Shown here in pieces: positions 53,297-62,395 of a DNA stretch of 64,000 bases. Each line of letters begins with the position of its first letter. The stretch's first letter is position 1. The notes beneath the pieces are model-generated. The model ran no database searches, had not been told where the DNA came from, and saw only the letters and a program-made list of their open reading frames with translations. Position numbers and translations under genes: made by a program. Location: the NCBI GenBank assembly GCA_017795005.1, contig CP051242.1, forward strand, positions 806,001-870,000, given 5' to 3'. The stretch is from Balneolaceae bacterium (GTDB lineage: Bacteria; Bacteroidota; Rhodothermia; Balneolales; Balneolaceae).

Positions 53297-53998
53297 ATGA
53301 TGAGTAAGTTTAGTTCACTGAAACAAGAAGTCTACGAAGCTAATATGAAGCTTCCTGAATTGGGACTTGTACTATTTACTTTTGGGAATGCAAGTGCTGT
53401 TGATCGAAGTGAAGGGGTGTTTGCAATTAAGCCCAGTGGGGTGCCTTATGAGGATTTAAAAGCTGAGGATATTGTTATTCTCGACTTTGAAAATAAAGTT
53501 GTTGAAGGGGATATGAGGCCTTCATCAGATACTAAAACTCATGCGGTTTTATATAAGCATTGGGAAAAAATCGGTGGTATTGTACATACTCATTCTACCT
53601 ATGCCACTGCCTGGGCTCAGGCTCAAAAAGATATCCCTATTATAGGAACAACTCATGCAGATCATTTGGCTTTTGATATCCCTTGTGCTCCTCCGATGAC
53701 AGACAAAATGATAGAAGGTAATTATGAGCATGAAACCGGATTTCAGATAATGAATGTGTTCGAGGATCGAAACATCTCTTATGAAGAAGTGCCCATGGTA
53801 CTTCTGGGAAATCATGCTCCATTTACCTGGGGTAAGAATGTAGATAAAGCCGTGTATCATAGTGCTGTATTAGAAGAAGTAGCTAAGATGGCTTATCTCT
53901 CGCTTCAAATAAATCCCGATGCTCCCCGATTAAAAGAAAGCCTTATAAAAAAGCACTATGACCGAAAGCATGGCGCTGATTCTTATTATGGACAATAA
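53297..53998 (+). CDS. araD: L-ribulose-5-phosphate 4-epimerase
   Basis: About 233 residues; the start is ATG 53297 or 53300, the latter six bases after AAGG. Converts L-ribulose 5-phosphate into D-xylulose 5-phosphate. The class II aldolase/epimerase zinc ligands are seen in IVHTHSTYATAWAQ and, further on, His in LLGNHAPFTWG. GNASAVDRSEGVFAIKPSGV is the usual substrate-binding start. It lies six to nine bases after araB, so it is co-transcribed. Confidence 0.95.
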   Translation: MMSKFSSLKQEVYEANMKLPELGLVLFTFGNASAVDRSEGVFAIKPSGVPYEDLKAEDIVILDFENKVVEGDMRPSSDTKTHAVLYKHWEKIGGIVHTHSTYATAWAQAQKDIPIIGTTHADHLAFDIPCAPPMTDKMIEGNYEHETGFQIMNVFEDRNISYEEVPMVLLGNHAPFTWGKNVDKAVYHSAVLEEVAKMAYLSLQINPDAPRLKESLIKKHYDRKHGADSYYGQ

Positions 53999-54018
53999 TT
54001 AACCTAATCAAAATATAA

Positions 54019-55737
54019 ATGGCAGTATTAGACTGGATCGTAATCGGGCTGTTTGCCCTTGCACTAGTAGGTATAATCCTATGGGTATTCAAACAAAAGC
54101 AAAAAAGCTCCGACGATTATTTTCTGGCTGGACGTGATGCCAGTTGGATAGCAATTGGTGCTTCCATTTTTGCCTCTAATATTGGTTCCGAGCACTTAAT
54201 TGGATTAGCTGGGGCCGGAGCTTCAAGTGGTATGGCTATGGCACACTGGGAGATGCAGGCATGGATGATCCTTATTCTGGGTTGGGTGTTTGTTCCTTTC
54301 TATAACCGAAGTATGGTTTTTACCATGCCCGAATTCTTAGAGAAGAGATACAATGCCGAATCAAGAACGATTCTTTCCATTATATCTCTCATCAGTTACG
54401 TACTTACAAAAGTAGCCGTAACGGTGTATGCAGGTGGCTTAGTTTTCAAAGAAGTATTTGGTATTGAAACCATGTGGGGAATTGATTTCTTCTGGATTTC
54501 GGCAATCGGATTGGTACTTATAACGGCAATATATACCGTGGTTGGAGGAATGAAATCAGTATTGTATACATCCGTTCTTCAGACTCCAATTCTACTATTG
54601 GGATCGCTTATAATTTTAGTTCTGGGGCTCAGAGCAGTTGGCGGATGGGATGAACTTATGGCAATCACCAGCGCTATCGAAGTGAACAGTTATGGTGATA
54701 GTATGACTAATCTAATCAGAGATAACCGCGATCCGGATTTCCCTTGGCTCGGAGTTTTGATAGGCTCTGCAGTTATTGGGTTTTGGTATTGGTGTACCGA
54801 TCAATTTATTGTTCAAAGAGTATTGTCTGGAAAAAACGAACAGGAATCGAGAAGAGGAACAATATTTGGTGCGTATCTAAAGCTTACTCCTGTATTCTTG
54901 TTTATGATTCCTGGTATGATTGCTTTTGCCATGTCTCAAAAAGGAATCACTATTAACGGAGAAGTATTTGTTCTTAATAATGCAGATGCAGCATTCCCGG
55001 CACTTGTTGCAACACTTCTACCTGCTGGTGTTAAAGGCTTGGTAGTATCCGGAATACTTGCTGCTTTAATGAGTTCACTTGCATCTCTTTTCAACTCATC
55101 GGCATCATTATTTACCATTGATTTCTACAAAAAATACCGTCCCGAAGCTTCCGAGCAAAAACTACTCACAGTCGGACGTATTGCTACCGTAGTTGTAGTA
55201 GTTTTAGGGATACTTTGGATTCCCATAATGAGAAGTATTGGAGACGTACTTTATACCTATTTGCAGGATGTTCAATCTGTACTTGCACCGGGAATAGCCG
55301 CTGCATTTTTATTGGGAATCATTTCTAAAAAACCAACTCCAAAAGGAGGTATGTGGGGTATGATAGTTGGTTTTATTATTGGAATTATGAGACTTGGTGC
55401 AAAAGTCTACTATACACAAGTCGCAGGAGCTGCCGGGTACACAGATGTTGCAAGCTGGGCTGCTGATAATGGAGTAACGAATTTCTTCTACCAGATCTTT
55501 TATGATGTAAACTGGCTTTTCTTTAGTGGTGGAATGTTAGTTGTAAGTATAGCAGTTATCATGATCGTGAGTAGATTTACAACAGCGGCACCGGATGAGC
55601 AAATTGCAGGATTGACCTATGGATCAATCAGAGAGGAAGATAAAGCAGCTTCAAGGGCAAGTTGGAATAAATGGGATATCATCCATACCTCGATCATACT
55701 TACGATCACATTGGCATTCTACGCTTACTTCTGGTAA
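54019..55737 (+). CDS. sodium/solute symporter (SSS family), likely arabinose importer
   Basis: 572 residues with about 14 membrane helices. SSDDYFLAGRDASWIAIGAS, FASNIGSEHLIGLAGAG and PTPKGGMWGMIVGF are hallmarks of the SGLT/SSS family, in which sodium drives sugar uptake. Placement between araD and araA indicates L-arabinose (or a related pentose) as substrate, by context only. Gaps of 21 and 27 bp to its neighbours support one transcript. Confidence 0.9.
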   Translation: MAVLDWIVIGLFALALVGIILWVFKQKQKSSDDYFLAGRDASWIAIGASIFASNIGSEHLIGLAGAGASSGMAMAHWEMQAWMILILGWVFVPFYNRSMVFTMPEFLEKRYNAESRTILSIISLISYVLTKVAVTVYAGGLVFKEVFGIETMWGIDFFWISAIGLVLITAIYTVVGGMKSVLYTSVLQTPILLLGSLIILVLGLRAVGGWDELMAITSAIEVNSYGDSMTNLIRDNRDPDFPWLGVLIGSAVIGFWYWCTDQFIVQRVLSGKNEQESRRGTIFGAYLKLTPVFLFMIPGMIAFAMSQKGITINGEVFVLNNADAAFPALVATLLPAGVKGLVVSGILAALMSSLASLFNSSASLFTIDFYKKYRPEASEQKLLTVGRIATVVVVVLGILWIPIMRSIGDVLYTYLQDVQSVLAPGIAAAFLLGIISKKPTPKGGMWGMIVGFIIGIMRLGAKVYYTQVAGAAGYTDVASWAADNGVTNFFYQIFYDVNWLFFSGGMLVVSIAVIMIVSRFTTAAPDEQIAGLTYGSIREEDKAASRASWNKWDIIHTSIILTITLAFYAYFW

Positions 55738-55764
55738 TAAAATCTTCATATAAAGGAATACAAA

Positions 55765-57264
55765 ATGAATAGTAATAAGGAAATCTGGTTTGTTACGGGG
55801 AGTCAACATTTATATGGAGATGAAGCTCTTAGACAAGTTGATGAGCATTCAAAAGTAGTAGTTGAAGGGTTAGATGAACAGATTAAAGCTGCTGTGACGA
55901 TAAAGTTCAAACCTGTTGTTACTACATCTGATGAAATCAGAAAAATTTGTCTGGAAGCAAATGGTAATGATAACTGTATTGGATTAATCTGCTGGATGCA
56001 CACTTTTTCTCCGGCTAAAATGTGGATTCCGGGACTCAAGTTGTTAAATAAACCTTTCGTTCATCTACACACTCAGTTCAATCGTGATATCCCATGGAAT
56101 GAAATTGATATGGATTTTATGAACCTGAACCAATCCGCTCACGGTGGAAGAGAGTTTGGTTTTATTAATGCATTAATGGGAATCGATCGAAAAGTCATCG
56201 TGGGGCACTGGCAGGATCAGGAAGTTATCAAAGATCTTGATACCTGGATTCGGGCAGCAATTGGATTCGACGAATTCCAGCATTTAAAAGTAGCCCGGTT
56301 TGGAGACAATATGAGGAATGTGGCTGTGACGGAAGGAAACAAAGTCACCGCGGAAATATTTCTGGGACTTCAGGTACATGGATTCGGAGTAGGAGATCTC
56401 GTTGAACATATAAATAATGTGGCGGATACTTCAATCTCTGAGTTGTTGGATATTTACAATTCTGAATATCGTATTTCCGAACAGGATTCAAAGTCTGATT
56501 CTTTCAAAGATTCTATCAAAGATGCTGCCCGACTCGAATTAGGAATAAAATCCTTTTTGGATGAGGGTGGATTTAAGTCTTTCACTACAACTTTCGAAGA
56601 CCTTCACGGCATGGTACAATTACCAGGTTTAGGTGTCCAGCGTCTAATGCAGCAAGGATATGGCTTTGCGGGGGAAGGAGATTGGAAAACGGCAGCATTG
56701 GTTCGAGTTGCAAAGGTTATGTCCGAAGGTTTGGAGGGCGGTACTTCTTTTATGGAAGATTATACCTACCATTTTAATCCGGGAAATATGCAGGTATTAG
56801 GAGCACATATGCTTGAAATATGTCCATCAATAGCCGGTGATAAACCTTCCCTTGAAGTTCATCCACTTGGAATTGGAGGCAAAGCAGATCCAGCTCGTCT
56901 CGTATTTAATGGTACTCCCGGACCAAGTGTTAATGCTGCTTTGATGGATATGGGAAATCGATATAGGATATTAATCAATACTGTTGATGCTGTTGAAAAT
57001 CCCGATTTACCAAAATTACCTGTTGCCCGTGTTTTATGGGAAGCCAATCCGGATTTAAAAACTGCAGCTTCAAGCTGGATAACTGCCGGTGGTGCACATC
57101 ATACTGTTTTTTCACAGGCACTAAATACTGATCATATCAGAGACCTTGCTGAAATTCTTGGGATAGAATGTTTGGTGATTGATGAAAAAACGGATATTCA
57201 TTCTTTTAAGCAGCAACTAAGAAGTAATGAAGTGTACTATGGCAATTATAGGGGTATACGTTAA
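55765..57264 (+). CDS. araA: L-arabinose isomerase
   Basis: 499 residues, the full length of AraA, converting L-arabinose to L-ribulose. The opening IWFVTGSQHLYGDEALRQV and LICWMHTFSPAKMWIPGL, and the catalytic-metal region with EDYTYHFNPGNMQVLGAHML and MLEICPSIA, match. Last gene of the operon; a terminator follows. Confidence 0.97.
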   Translation: MNSNKEIWFVTGSQHLYGDEALRQVDEHSKVVVEGLDEQIKAAVTIKFKPVVTTSDEIRKICLEANGNDNCIGLICWMHTFSPAKMWIPGLKLLNKPFVHLHTQFNRDIPWNEIDMDFMNLNQSAHGGREFGFINALMGIDRKVIVGHWQDQEVIKDLDTWIRAAIGFDEFQHLKVARFGDNMRNVAVTEGNKVTAEIFLGLQVHGFGVGDLVEHINNVADTSISELLDIYNSEYRISEQDSKSDSFKDSIKDAARLELGIKSFLDEGGFKSFTTTFEDLHGMVQLPGLGVQRLMQQGYGFAGEGDWKTAALVRVAKVMSEGLEGGTSFMEDYTYHFNPGNMQVLGAHMLEICPSIAGDKPSLEVHPLGIGGKADPARLVFNGTPGPSVNAALMDMGNRYRILINTVDAVENPDLPKLPVARVLWEANPDLKTAASSWITAGGAHHTVFSQALNTDHIRDLAEILGIECLVIDEKTDIHSFKQQLRSNEVYYGNYRGIR

Positions 57265-57288
57265 TCATTATGATATTTAATCAAGTTC

Positions 57289-57325
57289 AAAAAAAGCCCT
57301 GCATAATTTCATGCTGGGCTTTTTT
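57289..57325. terminator. bidirectional rho-independent terminator
   Basis: AAAAAGCCC-T-GCAT, loop AATTTC, ATGC-T-GGGCTTTTT: a strong stem with a T run on each strand, placed between the convergent araA and sahH genes. Confidence 0.92.
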
Positions 57326-57348
57326 AACGTCTTGAGTACTCTTACTAA

Positions 57349-58656
57349 TTAATACCGGTATTCGTCGGATTTATAAGGTCCGGTGATAGGAACCCCGATA
57401 TATTCAGCCTGATCTTCGGTTAATGTTTCTAGATCAGCGCCAATTTTAGAAAGGTGTAATCTTGCTACTTTTTCGTCCAGAGATTTTGGTAATACATGTA
57501 CTCCAACTTCAAATTCTTCAGGCCGGTTCCAAAGTGCAATTTGGGCCAGCGTTTGATTCGTAAAACTGTTACTCATCACAAAAGAAGGGTGACCGGTTGC
57601 ATTGCCCAAATTCATTAATCTTCCTTGAGAAAGAAGCACCACTTGCTTTCCAGATTTTAATGTGAAGATATCAACCTGTGGTTTGATGTTTTCTTCCTTT
57701 GAGTTTGCTTTCAGCCATGCTACATCAATTTCATTATCAAAGTGACCAATGTTACCAACAATTACTTTGTCTTTCATGCTTTCGAAATGTGTACCGGTAA
57801 CAATGTCTTTATTTCCAGTTGCTGTAACAACAATATCTGCTCTGGGGGCAGCATCATCCATGCGCTTAACTTCGAAGCCATCCATTGCTGCCTGTAATGC
57901 ACAAATTGGATCGATTTCCGTTACAATTACACGGGCACCGGCGCCTCTAAGGGAAGCAGCAGTTCCTTTGCCTACATCGCCATAGCCCGCAACAACTGCT
58001 ACTTTTCCAGCCATCATTACATCGGTAGCGCGACGAATTGCATCTACAGCGGATTCCTTACACCCATACTTGTTATCAAACTTTGACTTGGTAACCGAGT
58101 CGTTTACGTTGATTGCCGGTATCGGAAGCGTTCCTTTGCGTTCGCGTTCAATTAATCGCAACACTCCGGTTGTTGTTTCTTCAGAGATACCATTGATTCC
58201 GTCCACTAATTCAGGAAAATTATCCAATACCATATTGGTAAGATCTCCTCCATCGTCCAGAATCATATTAAGAGGTTGCCCGTCTGGAAAGAAAATAGTT
58301 TGTTCGATACACCAGTCAAATTCTTCTTCGCTCATCCCCTTCCATGCATACACCGGAATACCTGCTTCAGCAATTGCAGCGGCTGCATGATCTTGTGTTG
58401 AATAGATATTGCAGGATGACCAAGTAACTTCAGCGCCTAAATCTACAAGAGTTTCAATAAGAACGGCTGTTTGAATAGTCATATGTAAACAACCGGCAAT
58501 TCGGGCACCTTTAAGTGGTTGTTCAGCTTTATACTCTTCACGAATAGCCATTAATCCTGGCATCTCGGCTTCAGCAAGTTCTATTTCCTGTCGCCCAAAT
58601 TTAGCGAGACTAATGTCTTTAACTTTATAAGCTAATTTTTCTTCTACTTCTGGCAT
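57349..58656 (-). CDS. ahcY: adenosylhomocysteinase
   Basis: 435 residues; splits S-adenosylhomocysteine into adenosine and homocysteine, ending the activated-methyl cycle. Signature blocks [19 protein letters not shown]-like ([16 protein letters not shown]), the NAD site [12 protein letters not shown] and the C-terminal YKSDEYRY are present. It lies 12 bp after the TlpA-like gene, which is upstream in transcription. No SAH riboswitch was recognised. Confidence 0.97.
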   Translation of the reverse strand: MPEVEEKLAYKVKDISLAKFGRQEIELAEAEMPGLMAIREEYKAEQPLKGARIAGCLHMTIQTAVLIETLVDLGAEVTWSSCNIYSTQDHAAAAIAEAGIPVYAWKGMSEEEFDWCIEQTIFFPDGQPLNMILDDGGDLTNMVLDNFPELVDGINGISEETTTGVLRLIERERKGTLPIPAINVNDSVTKSKFDNKYGCKESAVDAIRRATDVMMAGKVAVVAGYGDVGKGTAASLRGAGARVIVTEIDPICALQAAMDGFEVKRMDDAAPRADIVVTATGNKDIVTGTHFESMKDKVIVGNIGHFDNEIDVAWLKANSKEENIKPQVDIFTLKSGKQVVLLSQGRLMNLGNATGHPSFVMSNSFTNQTLAQIALWNRPEEFEVGVHVLPKSLDEKVARLHLSKIGADLETLTEDQAEYIGVPITGPYKSDEYRY

Positions 58657-58668
58657 ATTTAATTTAGT

Positions 58669-59208
58669 CTATGATTTTTTATTGTCTTCAATTATTGTTT
58701 TCGCCTTCAGATAATCGCCTTCAGTCCCTGCAGAACCCAGTTCAGCTTTAATCAAAAATCCTTCAGGATCGATAAATACTTTGAATGGTATACCTAATGA
58801 AATTACTTCGGCTCCTACATCATTCATGTCTAAAGAAAACTCGAAATCATACTCATTATTGGCGATAAAATCTTCAACATCTTTACGTTCATCTGCAGTG
58901 AGGGTGTTAACTGCTAATACTTCAAAATCTTCTCCATATTCAGCCATTAAAGAATCCATTGCAGGGAAGACCATGAGGCAAGGTCCACACCAGGTTTCCC
59001 AGAAATCAATCATCACTACTTTTCCTTTATAATCAGAAAGGTAAACTTCTTCTCCATCCATATTCACGAAAGAAGCTCTTTGTAAGACGGCCTCGATGCG
59101 AGCTTCTTCTTCACTAAGATGTCGTGGATTTTGAGCTTTTTGTGAACAGCCTGTTATAACAAACAGAAAAATCAAAAAGCTGAATGCAAATAGTTTTGGT
59201 GTATTCAT
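58669..59208 (-). CDS. TlpA/ResA-like thioredoxin lipoprotein
   Basis: 179 residues. Lipoprotein signal ending FVITGC (Cys at about 21). Thioredoxin fold with active site WETWCGPCLMVF and the cis-Pro region SLGIPFKVFIDPEG. In this class the protein reduces disulfides or cytochrome c apoproteins in the periplasm. It is upstream of ahcY, 12 bp apart; a functional tie between them is not apparent. Confidence 0.88.
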   Translation of the reverse strand: MNTPKLFAFSFLIFLFVITGCSQKAQNPRHLSEEEARIEAVLQRASFVNMDGEEVYLSDYKGKVVMIDFWETWCGPCLMVFPAMDSLMAEYGEDFEVLAVNTLTADERKDVEDFIANNEYDFEFSLDMNDVGAEVISLGIPFKVFIDPEGFLIKAELGSAGTEGDYLKAKTIIEDNKKS

Positions 59209-59357
59209 GTGGTAAAATAATTTTTTAAAAAGATAAGAAGAATGGTTGAGAAAAGTGTAATCAGCAATACCTAACAGGTTGATAGAGAAAATTCAGAAAA
59301 TGAATATTATTCAATATTATTGGCTGCGCTTTTTATAGATGAGCCTTATCTTTAGAT

Positions 59358-60584
59358 ATGCAAATTTCTAACGAGGCGGACACTACATTTGATTTTTTAA
59401 TTATTGGGGCAGGAATAGTTGGTTTAAGTACTGCGTACAAGCTTTCCTTAGCTTTTCCGGAAGCAAAAATCATAATTTTGGAAAAAGAAGATAAAGTAGC
59501 TGCGCATCAGACAGGAAAGAATTCAGGCGTAATTCATTCTGGAATCTATTATAAACCGGGTAGCTACAAAGCACGAAACTGCAAAGACGGTAGACATCAA
59601 CTTGTTGAGTTTTGTAATACTCATAACGTTGTAATTGATGTATGTGGGAAGGTAATTGTCGCAACGGAAGAAGAAGAACTTCCCAGGCTCGATTTCATAT
59701 ATCAAAGAGGAGTTGAAAATGAAATTGAGGGAATTAAGAAAATTGGTCCAGAAGAATTAGCTGAAATAGAACCGCATGTAAAAGGAATTGCAGCAATTAA
59801 AGTGCCTTGTGCAGGTATTGTTGACTATGCAGGAATGTGCGAAAAACTTAGAGAATTAATTGAGGCTAAAAATGGGAGTGTAGTTTTCGGTCAAAAAGTG
59901 ACTGAAATAAATGAATCTGAAAAAAGAATTACGGTAAAAACTGAAACTTCTTCTTTTAAAACAAAACACCTGATTGGTTGTGCAGGACTGTACAGTGATA
60001 AAGTTGCAGAGAGTGGGGGAGTGAAATCTCCTGTTCAAATAGTACCGTTTAAGGGAGAATATTATGAGCTTAAACCAGAAGCTGAATATCTGGTAAATCA
60101 TTTGATTTACCCATTACCTAATCCGGAGTTTCCCTTTCTTGGGGTTCATTTTACCAGGATGGCGTTAGGTGGAATTGAATGCGGTCCAAATGCGGTATTT
60201 GTTTTCAAAAGAGAAGGGTATAATAAATTCGCCATAAACTTAAAAGAAGGATTTGAAGCATTATTCTTTAAAGGGTTCAGAAAGATGGCGTCTAAACATT
60301 GGCGGATGGGGCTCGATGAATACAAGCGATCATTTTCAAAAAAGGCGTTTGTAAAAGGCCTCCAGAAATTGATTCCCGAAGTTAGAGCAGAACATTTAAA
60401 GCATTCACCAGCAGGAGTTAGGGCAATGGCGTTACTTCCAAACGGAGAAATACTGGATGATTTCTATTTTGAAGTTTCAGGCAAGCAAATTCATGTCCTG
60501 AACGCTCCAAGCCCTGCAGCTACAGCCGGACTTTCAATTGCTGATGAGATTGTGAAAAAGGTAAAGGCTGAGTTTGACCTGTAA
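59358..60584 (+). CDS. lhgO: L-2-hydroxyglutarate oxidase
   Basis: 408 residues of the DAO-type FAD oxidoreductases; oxidises L-2-hydroxyglutarate to 2-oxoglutarate. The FAD-binding IIGAGIVGLSTAYKL, the signature AAHQTGKNSGVIHSGIYYKP and the C-terminal LLPNGEILDDFYFE and NAPSPAATAGLSIA are those of LhgO. A divergent promoter region of 149 bp separates it from the TlpA gene. Confidence 0.93.
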   Translation: MQISNEADTTFDFLIIGAGIVGLSTAYKLSLAFPEAKIIILEKEDKVAAHQTGKNSGVIHSGIYYKPGSYKARNCKDGRHQLVEFCNTHNVVIDVCGKVIVATEEEELPRLDFIYQRGVENEIEGIKKIGPEELAEIEPHVKGIAAIKVPCAGIVDYAGMCEKLRELIEAKNGSVVFGQKVTEINESEKRITVKTETSSFKTKHLIGCAGLYSDKVAESGGVKSPVQIVPFKGEYYELKPEAEYLVNHLIYPLPNPEFPFLGVHFTRMALGGIECGPNAVFVFKREGYNKFAINLKEGFEALFFKGFRKMASKHWRMGLDEYKRSFSKKAFVKGLQKLIPEVRAEHLKHSPAGVRAMALLPNGEILDDFYFEVSGKQIHVLNAPSPAATAGLSIADEIVKKVKAEFDL

Positions 60585-60630
60585 CTAATAGTATACTATT
60601 TCGTTATGGGTTCTCAAATTCAGGGCATAC

Positions 60631-61197
60631 ATGGATAGTCATTCAGAGAACCTATTTAATGAGCAAGAGTTCAAAGAGCTTTACTTTAATTATTATCCGA
60701 TAATTTTTAAAGTTGCTATATATCTTCTGAAAGAAGAAAGTGAAGCTGAAGATGCAGTGCAGGAAGTATTTTTAAAAATCTGGCAAGCGCCGTCCATTCT
60801 TGATGAAGTAGAAAATGTTAAGGTCTACCTCATCACAATTACCCGAAATCTGGTTTTTGATAAACTAAAAAAACAAAAGAAAGAGAAAGAGCATATTCTT
60901 CAATTAGAAAGTTTATCTATTGTACAAGATGAAATTGACGAAAGTGCGTTCAAGGAAGCACTGGAATTGGCAGTATCTCAATTACCACCAAAATGCAGGC
61001 TCATATTTTCGCTTAGTCGGTTTGAAGGGTTATCGAATGATGAAATAGCTGAGTACCTGGAAATATCAAAACGAACAGTAGAAACGCAAATATCTTTAGC
61101 ATTAAAAGCTTTTAGGGGAGATTTGCGACCAATCTTTGAATCCTATCTCTCCGGTATAACCCTTCCTGTTCTAGCTCTCCTTCTACATCAGTTATAA
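60631..61197 (+). CDS. ECF-type RNA polymerase sigma factor (FecI-like)
   Basis: 188 residues. Region 2 (EQEFKELYFNYYPIIFKVAI, then EAEDAVQEVFLKIWQ, about 10-70) and region 4 (LSRFEGLSNDEIAEYLEISK, RTVETQISLALK, about 125-165) are complete. A hydrophobic tail follows. It stands ahead of an anti-sigma FecR gene and an STN-type TonB receptor, the standard surface-signalling arrangement of FCB bacteria, so it probably switches on the receptor operon when the receptor binds its ligand. Confidence 0.93.
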   Translation: MDSHSENLFNEQEFKELYFNYYPIIFKVAIYLLKEESEAEDAVQEVFLKIWQAPSILDEVENVKVYLITITRNLVFDKLKKQKKEKEHILQLESLSIVQDEIDESAFKEALELAVSQLPPKCRLIFSLSRFEGLSNDEIAEYLEISKRTVETQISLALKAFRGDLRPIFESYLSGITLPVLALLLHQL

Positions 61198-61264
61198 AAA
61201 AAATAAATTTTTTTACGTGTGCCTACTCGATTTACAGTCTATTAGGTAAATCAAAAAAATACAC

Positions 61265-61396
61265 ATGAAAAAATCACCCATGTCGGTATCAAAAAACTAT
61301 TGCTATTCTGAGCAAATAGATCAACTGGAAGCTTCAATAAGCCAGTCCATTTTAACAGCTGCTTGTTTAACTCTTCTTCTTCTTCTTCTGGTATGA
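61265..61396 (+). CDS. possible 43-residue leader protein before fecR-like gene
   Basis: ATG 61265 opens 43 codons with a charged start and hydrophobic end (SILTAACLTLLLLLLV). Its TGA overlaps the ATG of the FecR-like gene (ATGA), an arrangement of translational coupling, and the FecR start has no ribosome site of its own. Five CTT codons in a row (61373-61387) form a small trinucleotide repeat. It may be a coupled leader peptide or a tiny membrane protein. Confidence 0.45.
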   Translation: MKKSPMSVSKNYCYSEQIDQLEASISQSILTAACLTLLLLLLV

Positions 61397-62382
61397 GTAC
61401 AAATAGAATAATTGATCTTACTGTAAAAGAGCTTTCCTTTTCTATTACCAAACAAGAAGAACAGGAATTGGAAGCTCTTATTGGCAAAAATGATAAGAAC
61501 AGGAAAGTATATGAGGACACTAAAACAACCTGGGAAAAATCAAAAAACTATTCAATAGATATAAAAGTAGATGCAGAGGCCTCCTGGAATTCATTCAGGA
61601 AAAGACTTACTAAAGAACCTCAAACGAAAGTTTTTACTTTTTCTCTATTCTACAAAGTTGCAGCTGCTATTATTATTTCCATTGGAATCGGAATAGCGGT
61701 TTATAATCCCTGGAGTTCAAACATTTATAAAACCGGTATTGGGGAAATACTTGAGGTTGAACTACCTGATCGTTCTTTGATCACATTGAACGAAAACAGC
61801 TCATTAACCTTGAGTCAATCGTTCAATGAAGAATTCAGATCTGTAGAATTTGAAGGAGAGGCATATTTCGATATTGCGGAAAATCCTGAGAGGCCATTCA
61901 TCATCGAAAGTAAATCTTCGGAGATTCGGGTTTTAGGTACATCCTTTAATGTAGATGCGAGAAAAGATCGTGAGTATGTTGAAGTAGATGTTACAAGCGG
62001 TCGTGTTTCTTTAAGTGAGATAGGAAATACATCCAATCAGATAATTCTTACAGTTGGCATGAAAGGGAAGTTTGAACCTAAAACCAGTCAGTTAGTAAGC
62101 GTTGAATATGAAAATCAGAATTTCCAATCCTGGAGAACGGATTTGCTTGTTTTTGATGATTTGAAGATGAGTGAAGTGCTTAATGATATGGAAGAATATT
62201 TTGATATTGCCGTATCAGCAGAAAACGAAGATATACTGAATTGTACCTTTACAAGTACCTTTTCAAAACCAACAGTTGAAGAAGTTGTAGAAGTACTTTC
62301 GCTTACCCTAGATTTAGACTATCAAAAAGAAGGAAACCAATACACCTTAGTTGGTGAAGGGTGTAAAGAGATACAAAAATAA
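61393..62382 (+). CDS. FecR-type anti-sigma factor
   Basis: 329 residues from ATG 61393. A cytoplasmic N-terminus, one membrane helix at about 88-107 (YKVAAAIIISIGIGIAVYN) and a periplasmic FecR domain with LEVELPDRSLITLNENSSL, VEFEGEAYFDIAENPERPF and FRVLGTSFNV-like (IRVLGTSFNVDAR). The C-terminal DUF4974-like part (MSEVLNDMEEYFDIAVS) contacts the receptor's STN domain in related systems. Pairs with the upstream sigma factor. Confidence 0.92.
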   Translation: MSTNRIIDLTVKELSFSITKQEEQELEALIGKNDKNRKVYEDTKTTWEKSKNYSIDIKVDAEASWNSFRKRLTKEPQTKVFTFSLFYKVAAAIIISIGIGIAVYNPWSSNIYKTGIGEILEVELPDRSLITLNENSSLTLSQSFNEEFRSVEFEGEAYFDIAENPERPFIIESKSSEIRVLGTSFNVDARKDREYVEVDVTSGRVSLSEIGNTSNQIILTVGMKGKFEPKTSQLVSVEYENQNFQSWRTDLLVFDDLKMSEVLNDMEEYFDIAVSAENEDILNCTFTSTFSKPTVEEVVEVLSLTLDLDYQKEGNQYTLVGEGCKEIQK

Positions 62383-62395
62383 CAAGAGAGAGAAA

